From the NCBI GenBank assembly GCA_023091665.1, contig JALJCQ010000033.1, forward strand, positions 124,001 to 188,000: a DNA stretch of 64,000 nt, read 5' to 3'. The notes beneath the pieces were generated by a model. It was not told the DNA's origin, made no database searches, and saw only the letters and a program-made list of their open reading frames with translations. A program made the translations under genes and the position numbers. The stretch is from Pythium myriotylum (taxonomy: Eukaryota > Oomycota > Peronosporomycetes > Pythiales > Pythiaceae). Of this stretch, positions 20,730-30,272 are shown piece after piece; the stretch's first letter is position 1; each line of letters opens with the position of its first letter.

Positions 20730-22652
20730 ATGAGCATGTTGCTTCGTCACCTGCGCGCCGCGCCGCGCTCCGTCGCAACCGCCTCGGTCGCTCGACCGTG
20801 GTATGCGTCGACAGGCGCGTCGTCTTGGTTTTCTTCCTCATCTGCAGCCAGCAGCGACGCCAACGCACCTCTCGGCAAGTTGGAGCGTGTGCGCGTTGGT
20901 CCGAGACGCGAGCGCTTCCGCGTTGCGCTGGTTGGCCGCACGAACGTGGGCAAGTCCACGCTCTTCAACCGCCTCACGAAATCGCGTGCAGCTATCGTCC
21001 ACAATGTGCCGGGCACGACGCGGGACCGACGCTATGCGCCGGCTCAGCTTGCCGGCTTGGAGTTCGATGTCATCGACACTGGCGGACTTGAGGACGCTCC
21101 CAGTGGATCGTGAGTTTCTGCCTTTGCACCAGGACGCAGGCCTAGAAGAACTGACCATTGTTTACGATTGGTGTCGTGTTAGTCTCGAAGTCGGCATGCT
21201 TGAGCAAACGCGGCTCGCTGTCCACGAGGCCGATTTGGTTTTCTTTCTCATTGACGGTCGCCAGGGCATCACACCCATCGACTCGCACTTCGCGCGATGG
21301 CTACGTCGTGAAAACCCTGCAGCTCCTATCCATCTTGTCGCAAACAAGCTGGAAGGTGATTCGTCGAGATGGGAGTCGGAGCTGAACGATTGCTACCAGC
21401 TCGGATTCGGTCAGGCCATCCCACTGTCAGCTGAACATGGCGAAGGAACGACTGACTTGCTGGACGTCATCATTCCTCTGTACGACGCCCACGAAAAGCA
21501 GCAAGACGAAGTTGAGGCAGCCTACAAGGCCGAAGCTGCGAAGGATGGTGTTGCTACTGAGAAGGATGAAGACGATGTAAGCACCTTTTTTTTGGATAGG
21601 AGGATGAGAGATTGACGTTTGTGATCGTGGATTCGATTCTGCAGTCACGAACTATCAAACTTGCAATCGTCGGACGCCCGAATGTCGGCAAGTCAACGTT
21701 GCTCAACAGACTAGTTCGCAAGGAACGTGTCCTCACAGGACCAGAGTAGGTGTTGAAGGCTCTTCACTCGTAACTGTGGTCCTTACGGGATTTTTGCACA
21801 CAGGCCGGGTGTGACTCGAGACGCAGTCGAAGTGCCGTGGCGATTTCAGGGCCGCGACATTAAACTCGTGGACACGGCAGGTATCCGCAAGTACAGTAAG
21901 CGTGACCTGGACAATCAGATCGAGAACTTGTCGGTCCGTGACTCGTTCAAGGCAATCGATTCTGCTCAAGTGGTGATCGTGGTAATCGATATGAGCGAAG
22001 GAAAACTGATCCACATGGACCTCACAATCGCCACGCGCGTGATTGAGGAAGGTCGCGCACTGATCCTTGCTGCCAACAAGTCGGATCTGGCCCGCAACGT
22101 CGAGCAGGAGCTCCAGTACATCCAGAACCAACTTCAGGACTCATTGGCCCAAGTCAAGGGCGTGCCCGTGGTGCCTATTTCGGCGTTGGATGGAAAGGGA
22201 ATCCGCAAGCTGCTGCCTGAGGTGATGAAAGCGTATGAGCGCTGGGACTCTCGCGTCCCAACGGGTCGTCTAAACCGCTGGCTGGAAGCCATGGCTCGTC
22301 ACCACCCGCCACCGACGATCAAGGGCAAGTCGTTGAACGTCAAGTACATGACTCAGGTCAAGACTAGGCCACCGACCTTCGCTATGTTTGTGAACAAGCC
22401 TAACGATGTCCCACAGTCCTACCAACGGTACGTCCATCACCCACCTCAGCTCGCGAATGAGTGACCCTGGCTCATGCGTCCGTTTCAATGTGTAGGTTTC
22501 TGCTCAGCCAATTGCGAGAGGAATTCGACATGGTCGGCGTGCCCGTGCGCTTGCTTCTGCGCGGCAGCCAAAACGACAACCCGTTCGCCAAGCGTCGCAA
22601 CTTCCAGAAGCGCACGAGTAGCGTCACGCACGGCAAGCCGCGCAAGAATTAG
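20730..22652 (+). CDS. der: Der/EngA-type double GTPase, probably mitochondrial
   Basis: Exons 20730-21109, 21183-21576, 21645-21745, 21804-22427 and 22496-22652 give 551 residues. Two Era-type G domains in tandem identify Der, a large-subunit ribosome assembly GTPase of bacteria and organelles: P loops GRTNVGKS (about 70) and GRPNVGKS (second domain), switch II DTGG and DTAG, and NKSD in the second domain. In the first domain the NKxD motif reads NKLE. The C-terminal KH-like domain follows, with the basic end [14 protein letters not shown]. The first 50 residues ([20 protein letters not shown], then Ser/Ala) look like a mitochondrial presequence. Start chosen because it gives this presequence; an upstream in-frame stretch lacks it. 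Convergent with the ZNF706-like gene, 200 bases away. Confidence 0.93.
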
Positions 22653-22852
22653 AGACCAAGACACTGAGACGTCGGATGCATCGCGTATACGTATATAGAA
22701 AACTCCAATTCTCTCCAGAGCCGTCGGCCGCGGCGTCTCGCGGACCTCGCCTCTGTTCGCTTCAACTTCCATACTGCTACACCGCGAACGAGAGCCGAGG
22801 CCCTCCGGCGCGCTCGTGACTCGACTAGCTGGTGAGAAGAGGACCGCCGCGC

Positions 22853-23174
22853 CTATGCCAGATGCGGGAAGCAGTCTGCGATCGTGAGCTTCGAGTGCTT
22901 GCTCTGGAAGTGGTCGTTCAGCGCCGAGGTCTGTCCGCCGCAAGCCACGAATGGATTCGTCAGTCTCCCGTGGCCCACACGGCCGCCACGCGCCGCCACC
23001 TACCGAGGCCGTGACCATGAACGTCGTGAGGCAGATCTTGCACTTGATGGCCTCCTTGTCGGCCGCCATCTTGCCCTTGTTGGCCTCGTGGTTCTTCTGC
23101 TTGGCGTCCTTGGCCTTCTTGGCGTTGTTGCGCTCGCGCTTAGTCGCCGACTTGGCTCCGTTGCCGCCGCCCAT
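22853..23174 (-). CDS. ZNF706/SERF (4F5)-like small zinc finger protein, 82 aa
   Basis: Exons 23174-23004 and 22930-22853, intron 73 nt. The N terminus (MGGGNGAKSATKRERNNAKK) and following Lys/Ala-rich stretch match the 4F5/SERF family, which modulates protein aggregation. A single C2H2-type finger is split by the intron: CKIC at about 47-50 and HFQSKH at about 64-69, as in human ZNF706. The C terminus is LTIADCFPHLA. The exact acceptor is inferred from frame and the finger; a slightly different junction is possible. It shares a short divergent promoter with the coiled-coil gene at 23373. Confidence 0.8.
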
Positions 23175-23270
23175 GCTGACTCGGCCTTGGTGACGTGGGA
23201 GGTTTTCCTGGGAATGGCAATTGGGTGGAGAATGGCCGGGGGTTCAGAGGTGACGCGAAGGTGAGTTAAT

Positions 23271-23288
23271 AACCAATAGGGATTGGTT
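23271..23288. promoter_or_regulatory. Inverted pair of CCAAT boxes in a 198-bp divergent promoter
   Basis: AACCAAT, a 4-base spacer, then ATTGGTT: a perfect inverted repeat that offers one CCAAT box to each strand. It lies 97 bases from the ATG at 23174 (minus) and 85 bases from the ATG at 23373 (plus), nearly central. The symmetry suggests one NF-Y-type site pair serving both genes. Confidence 0.5.
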
Positions 23289-23372
23289 GAAAACGAGACT
23301 GGGAGGTGGAGGTTGTGCGAAGGTAACTTCAAGTCGGTTCTGAAACGTCGCCGGCCGGGCAATGGATGAACC

Positions 23373-24854
23373 ATGAGCAAAGTGGCGCCTTTACGTCGGC
23401 GGTATTGCGTGTGTGGGCGCGCATGTGGAGAACCGGCGCTCGGACGAAGCAATCAGACGGAAAGCGGCGTCCATGGCGCGCCGAATGAGCCGCTGCTCGC
23501 GTCCCCGAGCGAAGCACGGGCTGAGAAATCGACGAACGCACCGTCTCCGCCTGACGCGCTCACGCTGCTACAGCTCAAAGTGAGAGCGCTGGAGAAGTAC
23601 AAGAGCAACTACGAACTCCTCTGCAGCCAGTTAGCTGAGCTCAACACCCAGGTCGGACTCCAGCTACAGCGCCACGAGGTCGACGTCACGACACTGCAAT
23701 CGACGATCTCGAGCTTGCATTCGACCAATGCGACGCTGCAGCACGAGCTCCAGAGCACCAAACACGAGCTGCAGAGTCTGAAAACGACTAGCGAAAAAGA
23801 TCGTGAGTACGCCGCCGGTGTGCATAAGCAGCTCGCGACGGTCGCGGACCTGCTTAAGGCTGCGGAGAAGCGACTGAGGGAACAGGAGATCGACCATCAG
23901 AAGGAGATCCAACGTCACCAGTCGACCCAGGAGCATGTGAACAAACTAGCTGCTGAGAAGCAGAAGCTAGAGAATGACATCAGCTTGTTAAGAGAGCAGA
24001 TTGTGAAGACTGGAGATACTGACAGACTACGAAGAAAATACAGAATTGAACTCAAGAACCTTCGTCATGAACTAGATACCGTGAAGGAAGAGCTGGAGCA
24101 GCAGCGCGCGCTGACAAGGCAGACCAAAAAGCAGGTGAAGACTATTCGCGATGAACGCGATGTGCTAACGAAGCAGGTTGACCACTTCAAAGCCGACGCA
24201 ATGCAGTTCTCGGCTATTCTCGATTCTCAGCGAGAAGAAATGGTGCGGCTGGACAAAAAATCCCAACGCTGGAGACAGTCGTTAGAAGGTTGCGAAGCCC
24301 AACTGGTAGAAAGAGGAAAACTCTTAGAGGATGCAGAGTCCCAGCTCATCAGTGTTCAAGAGGAGCTAGTGGCCAAAAATGCCAGGTTGGAGGAGTTGTC
24401 CATGTCCATGAAGGAAGTTAAACTTCACCAGGAACAGCACCAGAGCGAGCTCAAAAGTGCCACATTGCATATCGAGACACTGCAAGCGCAGTTGGAACGT
24501 GCAGAAAGAGAGAAAGAGGCCTATATGAAGAAAGTAGAGCAGATTTCAACAAAGAAGGAGGATGAGCAGACAGTGGAGTTACAGCGGCGGTACCATAAAG
24601 AGCTGCAGCAAGTAAAGCGATTGCTCTCGTTGAATCAACAGCGCACGAATGAGTCATCACAAGATATGCAAGTACTCAAGCAAGAGTTAGGGAGCGTCCA
24701 GCATTTGCTACGACAGTGCCAGCGACATCGCAGACGAAGCGATAGTGAAGAGAGTGGAGACGAAAGATCTTGGCGCATTCGTCACCAACGCGCTGAAGTC
24801 GAAAAGGCGGTACTCCAGTCTGCGATCATGGAGCAAGTAGAGGAGGCGTGGTAA
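23373..24854 (+). CDS. Coiled-coil protein, 493 aa, single exon
   Basis: Starts MSKVAPLRRRYCVCGRACG; the first 60 residues are uncharged to basic with a Cys cluster (CVCGRAC), then residues 65 to the end are almost continuous heptads (LLQLKVRALEKYKSNYELL, then many Glu/Gln/Lys-rich helices), ending MEQVEEAW. No enzymatic or targeting motif is visible and the family is not recognised. Its 3' end converges with the CCDC13-like gene, stop codons 20 bases apart. Two long coiled-coil genes meeting tail to tail in a genome with flagellated cells suggests cytoskeletal roles, but nothing in the sequence proves this. Confidence 0.8.
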   Translation: MSKVAPLRRRYCVCGRACGEPALGRSNQTESGVHGAPNEPLLASPSEARAEKSTNAPSPPDALTLLQLKVRALEKYKSNYELLCSQLAELNTQVGLQLQRHEVDVTTLQSTISSLHSTNATLQHELQSTKHELQSLKTTSEKDREYAAGVHKQLATVADLLKAAEKRLREQEIDHQKEIQRHQSTQEHVNKLAAEKQKLENDISLLREQIVKTGDTDRLRRKYRIELKNLRHELDTVKEELEQQRALTRQTKKQVKTIRDERDVLTKQVDHFKADAMQFSAILDSQREEMVRLDKKSQRWRQSLEGCEAQLVERGKLLEDAESQLISVQEELVAKNARLEELSMSMKEVKLHQEQHQSELKSATLHIETLQAQLERAEREKEAYMKKVEQISTKKEDEQTVELQRRYHKELQQVKRLLSLNQQRTNESSQDMQVLKQELGSVQHLLRQCQRHRRRSDSEESGDERSWRIRHQRAEVEKAVLQSAIMEQVEEAW

Positions 24855-24874
24855 GATCAGCAACGTGTAATTTA

Positions 24875-27038
24875 CTACGATTTGATCGCCCGTGTGTTCT
24901 TGATAACGGATTCGTACCGCATCTTGAGTCTCTCGAACTCTTGGCGCAAAAACTCGTTCTCTTCTTGGAGATCCTGGATTTCTTGTTGCGAATCGGAAGA
25001 CTTCTCGCGACTGGCCTGCTGGATCTGTAGCTTGAGTGATTCAACCTCTCGCTCTTTTGCTGCCATCGCGTCCTGAAAATTTTTCCATAACACTTCATTC
25101 ATGCTGGAGTCTGTAGGTGGCGCTGGGGGGTAATGGGAGGCTGACATGAACATGGAGGATCCAGAAACGATTCTTGGGATGCGGGAAGGAAGCGAGGAAG
25201 CAACGTTCTCTCCTCCTCCCGTGCTCTTCAACGAGCGAATTTGCTTGTCTTTCTCCTCGAGTTGCAACTGAAGCACTTTGACTTGCTCCACAAACCGTTC
25301 TTTCTCTGCCTACGAAAGCTCAGAACAACAATGACAATGAAGCAATCGGACTGGAACTCACCATCATTGTTCGGTATTGTGCTGCTTCGCTTGGTGGCGG
25401 CATGAATCCATTGCCGTTGCTTTGATTTAGAGAGTTTTGACGACGAAACTCAGCTACTGTAGCTCGAAGCCGATCCAATTCCAGCCGTTCATCCTTTGGC
25501 AGACCCCCTCCACCGCCACTACCCATCGACAAGCTCTCAGCTGTGCGAGCTCTCTTTGCTTCTTGAAGTTTGCCTTTCCATGTTTCAAGTTGTCTCTGCA
25601 AGGCGTCTACGAGTGCGTCGTCGTTGCGGGATTTGTCCACTAATACCTGGAGCTTGCTTTTGTGATCCTGTTTCTCCTTCTCAAGAGTTTGAGTGCGGGA
25701 CTTCAAGGCATCAAATTTCTTGGTCAGCTGAAGGACCTTTTCGTGTAGGTCGTCACGCTCACTTGTGAGCTTGTCGATCACTCGTTGCTTTTGGGCATGC
25801 TGGGCGGCTAACTCTTGCTGTGCGCGTTGATCTACGTCAGCTACCACAGTAGAACTAGCCTCACCACCATTCAGCTTGCTCAGTTCCTGCTCCAACTTTC
25901 TCACTTTGGCTTTAAGCATGATTATTTGCTGCGCGCGGCCTCTTTTAGCTCCCTCACTCCCTGTTGCTGATGCGTCCAAAATCTCCTCGATCGGTACATC
26001 CTCCCCGACCTCACGAATAAGAGCGCGCTGAGTCCGTTTTAAATCAACCAGAAGCTTGTCGTGTTTGATTCGCATATCCTCGAATTTCTTCTTGAAGATG
26101 CCGACCGACTCCTTTTCCTTCGCTGTTGATGCACTGCTGTCTTCCTCTGGTAAGCCTGAATGAGCGAGGGGAGCTGATGCTGACGCTCTCGCTCGAAATC
26201 TCGCGAGCTTGAGAGTGAGTGTCTCATTCTCTTTCTCGACTGCGGATAACCGTACTTCCATGGCTTTAAACTGCTTCACAGCATCCACAGCGAGTTGTTT
26301 CTCCCGCTGTAGCGATCGTTTAAGGTGACGAAGCGCCTTCGCCTGATGTACAATTTTCGTGTCACGGATATCCTTGACACGAAGCAAAGCTCAGATTAAG
26401 AACCAACTAATAGCGTGAAACCGTGGATCTTACGTGTTCCGTACTGTCCTTATCGAGAAGAATCTCCTGGACGACATCGGCGTTCAAGCCTGGCACTGGG
26501 GCTAAGGCTTCCAGTTGGATTTGGAGTCTAGAGGAACACATCTTTCAGTCGATATCCGTCACAGAAAAGCGGAAAGCGTAATAACTCACGTCTTCAGCTG
26601 CAATTTAAGCTCGTGCACTTGCCCATTAAGACTGGAGTTCTGGTGCGTGAGTGACTGGATATCCTGGAGCCCATTCCAAACGAACTTGCCTTGAAAGCCT
26701 GCTAGCGAGCCGACTGCACTAGTGTCGAGGCCACTTTGGTTCTCATTTCGTTCTCCTGGTTCAATGATTGCCAGCTTGTTGAGTACAGTTGACTCGTCTT
26801 GAAGACGCATATCGGGTTCGTTGTCTTCATCACTAGATGAGGAACTGCTCTCGTCGTCAAACTGTGGGACGACAAGCTTCTCCTGGTCGCGGATTTGATG
26901 CGTGCGACGCATCGTGACGTCAATCATCTTTTTACCGTCTGGGAGTGTCTGCACGCGCGTGGATTCGACCTCCATCGTCGCCGGCTTGGAGAGAAACGCA
27001 GAAGGCGGCGCTAGGCCGCTGGGCTTTTTGAGCATCAC
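24875..27038 (-). CDS. CCDC13-like coiled-coil protein, 662 aa
   Basis: Exons 27038-26590, 26527-26434, 26372-25362 and 25309-24875 on the minus strand; introns 62, 61 and 52 nt, all GT-AG and in phase. The N terminus (about 1-150) is a Ser/Asp-rich linker with TLPDGKKMIDVTMRR; the rest is coiled coil, with a characteristic start DIRDTKIVHQAKALRHLKRS just after the second intron. Length and layout resemble CCDC13, a centriolar-satellite/ciliary protein, but this is a recollection of layout, not an alignment, so the name is tentative. CCAAT box on the minus strand (27090-27094) 52 bases before the ATG. Confidence 0.7.
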
Positions 27039-27193
27039 AGTGCCACTTGAAAGGTGGTGACTTTAATTTTGGATATCCAGACTATTCACATTGGCAAAGG
27101 TGAGGCTAAGCTGCTTATACTGAACTTTGGTCAAGAAACTTGGTGACATGGAGCATGAAACAATAACCGGAGGCATATTGAACTGGGCGATAC

Positions 27194-29221
27194 CTACGCG
27201 CCCGTGGCCTGCGGCATAAACTGTTGGTACAAGTTCGTGCGCTTGGGAGCTGGAGTTGGATGTGAACTTGAAGCCGGAGGCTGAGCTTGAGACTGGGCCT
27301 GCGGCTGTGCTCGATGGCTCTGTGGAGCAGCAACACCCATTGCCCTAAAGTCGCCTATGAGGTTGTCCACCGACACTTTGTCTGACCGAGCATGACGAAG
27401 TTGCTGTGTTTGCTGTTGTTGAGGTGTTGCCTGCGGCTTCTGCGGTTGCGGTGCTTGCTGTGTGCTGTCGACGGCGGCCGGAGCCTTAACATTCACACCA
27501 GCGTCTGTGGCCGAGGCCACCGTAGCCTGGCGGTTCGCGCGGTTCACAGGAGCTGCTGTTAACGTTGCAGTCGCGAGCTTGTTGAGCTGATCGAAGAGAT
27601 CGCGTTGCTTGAAGAAGAGCTGGAGGTTGAGAATCCGACCCGAGTCAATGTGCATATGACCGAAGCCACGCAGTTCGACGAGCTCGCCGTTGCCACGCAC
27701 GCCTCGGTATCGGCCTGTGAAACGACCCCAATGCCGCCACGAAAAATGGCACTGCGGTGGCTGGGTGTACACGTCCAGCACCTCCATCGGGAACCCCTGG
27801 GTGAAAGCCTCGGATAAGATCGCGCGTGGGTCTTTGCGTTCCTCGCCCTCGCGCAAATCCATGTCCACTTCGTAGTCGTTCAAATATAAAAGCCCGAAAA
27901 GATCGTTCTCTTTGATCTGGTGGCCGGGAATTTTCTCACCATCATTGACTTGGACGTAAAAGTACTCTTGCCGCACACTCGTCCAGTCCTGGTATCTCGC
28001 CTTGTGGGTGGCTTCCATGAGGAAGGTTTGACAGCACGCCTCAATGTACGACTCGAGCGGCGTCGACTCGTCATCGCGCGTCTTGCCCTTGATGTACTCG
28101 AGGTCGCTCAGGATGTACTCGGGCTGGCCGTAGCGCCATGAGGAAGCCTTCGAGTTCTCGAGGCCGCCACGAACAGGTCGCTTGGCGCCCTTGGCGATGA
28201 GTTCATCCATCTCCTTCTTCGCCTGCTGCAGCTTCGAGTCGGAAATCGAGATGGCCGAGCCGGCCGCGGGCACGAAGAGCAAAACGTTCCCGGATGCCGG
28301 CGGCGCGGGTGCCGGTGCCGAGCCCGAGACCGTCGACGATGTCGTGTGGTGGTGGCTCGGAGTATGGGTTTGTGGCGCCGCACCGAAAAGCGCGTGGCCC
28401 GAGTGGACCGAGTGCTGCGACGGCGAGTCCGAGACGTCCGAGAGGCGGGAGCTCGCGCCCGACGAGAGCGGCGTCTGAGCAGTCGCTGGCGCCGCGCGCG
28501 CCTCGTACGAGTGGGGTGTGCGACCTGAGTGGGAGGAGGGCGTGAGGTCGTCCATAGGCTTCTGTGAGCACGATGCGAGCGGCATGAAGTCTCGTAAGCT
28601 GGAGGCGCCGGCACGTCGCGTGAGCTGGACGCGGTGGAAGCTTTGGATCCAGTCCTCGCAGGCCTCCGCCGTGGGCGCGAGGAATTTGGTGGACGTGCAC
28701 TTGGTTTCGTCGCCCGAGATGACGGCGATGGCGCGGTCGATGGCGCTGGCGTCGCCGGCGCGGTCGGCGCGCAGCACGGTGAGCACGTCCGTGGGCATGG
28801 TGGCGCCGCCGGGCGCGGTCTCCCTCTGCTTGCGGTGGCTCGGGATGCGGCGCACGGGCAGTCCGCTGGCGAGCCACTCGTCGAACTGGAACTCGTCGCG
28901 GAAGCTGAAGAGGTCGGGCGAGTGGGCCGTGAGGAAGTAGAAGCGCTTCTCGTAGCCCTTGAGCATGCCCTTCTTGACGAGCAGGTAGCCCTTCTGGATG
29001 ATCTCGGGCGTGGCCTTGGCGCTCGCGGCCACGGACGAGAGCGCGCCGACGCCGTGGAGCTTGCTGCTGGGCGGGCGGTGGTGCGGCCGCGCGACGGGGG
29101 CGGCGTCGCCGCTGCCCGAGGAGCCGGTCGAGAGCAGCGAGCGGTCGCTGTGGACGCTGCGCATGTCGTCGGCCGGCGTCTTGCCCGCCACTTTCTTCAT
29201 GAGCTTGTCCCCGAAGGCCAT
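27194..29221 (-). CDS. PH domain plus pathogen-related-protein (SnoaL-like) domain protein, 675 aa
   Basis: Single exon, ATG at 29219-29221. Residues about 76-203 form a PH domain (GYLLVKKGMLKGYEKRFYFL at the start, EDWIQSFHRVQL as the closing helix), which would bind phosphoinositides or membranes. Residues about 345-555 match the plant and oomycete pathogen-related protein family with a SnoaL-like fold: SSWRYGQPEYILSD, WRHWGRFTGRYRG, GHMHIDSGRILNLQLFF. That domain's ligand is not known. Between them is a Ser/Thr/Pro/His-rich linker; the C terminus is Gln/Pro-rich. The combination puts a soluble hot-dog-like pocket on a membrane-recruited protein. Neighbour of the CCDC13-like gene on the same strand, 155 bases upstream of its start. 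Confidence 0.87.
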   Translation of the reverse strand: MAFGDKLMKKVAGKTPADDMRSVHSDRSLLSTGSSGSGDAAPVARPHHRPPSSKLHGVGALSSVAASAKATPEIIQKGYLLVKKGMLKGYEKRFYFLTAHSPDLFSFRDEFQFDEWLASGLPVRRIPSHRKQRETAPGGATMPTDVLTVLRADRAGDASAIDRAIAVISGDETKCTSTKFLAPTAEACEDWIQSFHRVQLTRRAGASSLRDFMPLASCSQKPMDDLTPSSHSGRTPHSYEARAAPATAQTPLSSGASSRLSDVSDSPSQHSVHSGHALFGAAPQTHTPSHHHTTSSTVSGSAPAPAPPASGNVLLFVPAAGSAISISDSKLQQAKKEMDELIAKGAKRPVRGGLENSKASSWRYGQPEYILSDLEYIKGKTRDDESTPLESYIEACCQTFLMEATHKARYQDWTSVRQEYFYVQVNDGEKIPGHQIKENDLFGLLYLNDYEVDMDLREGEERKDPRAILSEAFTQGFPMEVLDVYTQPPQCHFSWRHWGRFTGRYRGVRGNGELVELRGFGHMHIDSGRILNLQLFFKQRDLFDQLNKLATATLTAAPVNRANRQATVASATDAGVNVKAPAAVDSTQQAPQPQKPQATPQQQQTQQLRHARSDKVSVDNLIGDFRAMGVAAPQSHRAQPQAQSQAQPPASSSHPTPAPKRTNLYQQFMPQATGA

Positions 29222-30272
29222 GGTCGCCCGTGGCTCCGCTCACCGGGTCCCGGAGTCGGTTTTCGGATCTGGGAATCCGGAACCGATCGCAGAACAAAAA
29301 AACACAAAAAGAAAGAAAACCACCAGCGGCGGCCATCACCGACCGGCCGTTGTTACCTCGCCGGCTGGGAAGGGGGAGGGTGGCAAGCAATGCGTAGAGC
29401 CGGGACGAGACGGACAAAGACGGGGGGAACTGCAAGTCGCCTCGCGCCCAATTGGACACCGGTGCTGGCGCAAGGCCCCACGGGAAGGTGCACGAGACGG
29501 GCCAGTGGGCCAGCTGGCCGCGCACAATCGGACGACAAGTGAGGAGTCAGAGCGTCCGGCGAACTGGAGCCACGAGCCAAAATGGCTCCACACAGACCGA
29601 CGAGAGTGCAATGAAAACAAGCAAACGGCAAACAAGATGAAAAAAAAAAAACCGCTTTTATTTTGATTGATTTTTTTTCTCATGGGAGGGGATTTGATGG
29701 ACAGCAATCGTCAGTAGTCTGGTCGTGGGCCCCGAGCGACTGGGTCTTCGACGCCGAAGAAACTAGAAGCCAGTTCAACGACGCGCGCGCGCTCGCGACT
29801 GGAGATGCAGCGCTCTCAGCTGCCTCGTCCTGCGTCGCCACGACCATTTCAGTGGGCATGCCAGTTGGCGACTCTCGGAGACTGCTTGTCCCCTGACAAG
29901 AAGGAACTCCTGGCTGCCTAATCCGACTTCCACATGGAAGTTGTCGCTCTCTGCCAAACGAGGAGCCATCGAGTGCCACCGAGGACTTTCCACTGCCGCG
30001 AAGTGCAGATCTTGGGGATCCCTCGCGAGAGAGACAGCCGTCCAGGAAGACTCTTTTCGGGAGTTGCGAGGGAGGGCAGGATCCTGCGGAGTGGAACGAT
30101 CCGACAGATCACAGCTTCCCAAGGGATCAGCCCTGGCGAGGTTATCCAACTGCCCACTAAAACGACGATGGTGTTCATCACTTAGGAGGGGTGGTGTCCT
30201 TTGTTTTAAATACCAGAAAGACAGGCTACAGACGGCCATTCACGCCGACGACTCCACACGACACGACTCAGC
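29222..30272. other. Non-coding spacer, 1.05 kb
   Basis: 5' of the PH/PRP gene and 3' of the START/FYVE-like gene. Contains an A11 run near 29641-29651 and a T-rich stretch near 29670-29680. Open frames here (for example minus 29775-30239) have no domain and are not called. No RNA gene seen. Confidence 0.6.

Noticed and set aside
28203..29525. 440-codon minus-strand frame overlapping the PH/PRP gene
   Set aside because: Different frame over the same DNA, Arg/Pro/Ala-rich and without domain; the 675-residue frame carries both domains.
29775..30239. 154-codon minus-strand frame in the spacer
   Set aside because: Low-information composition and no family resemblance.
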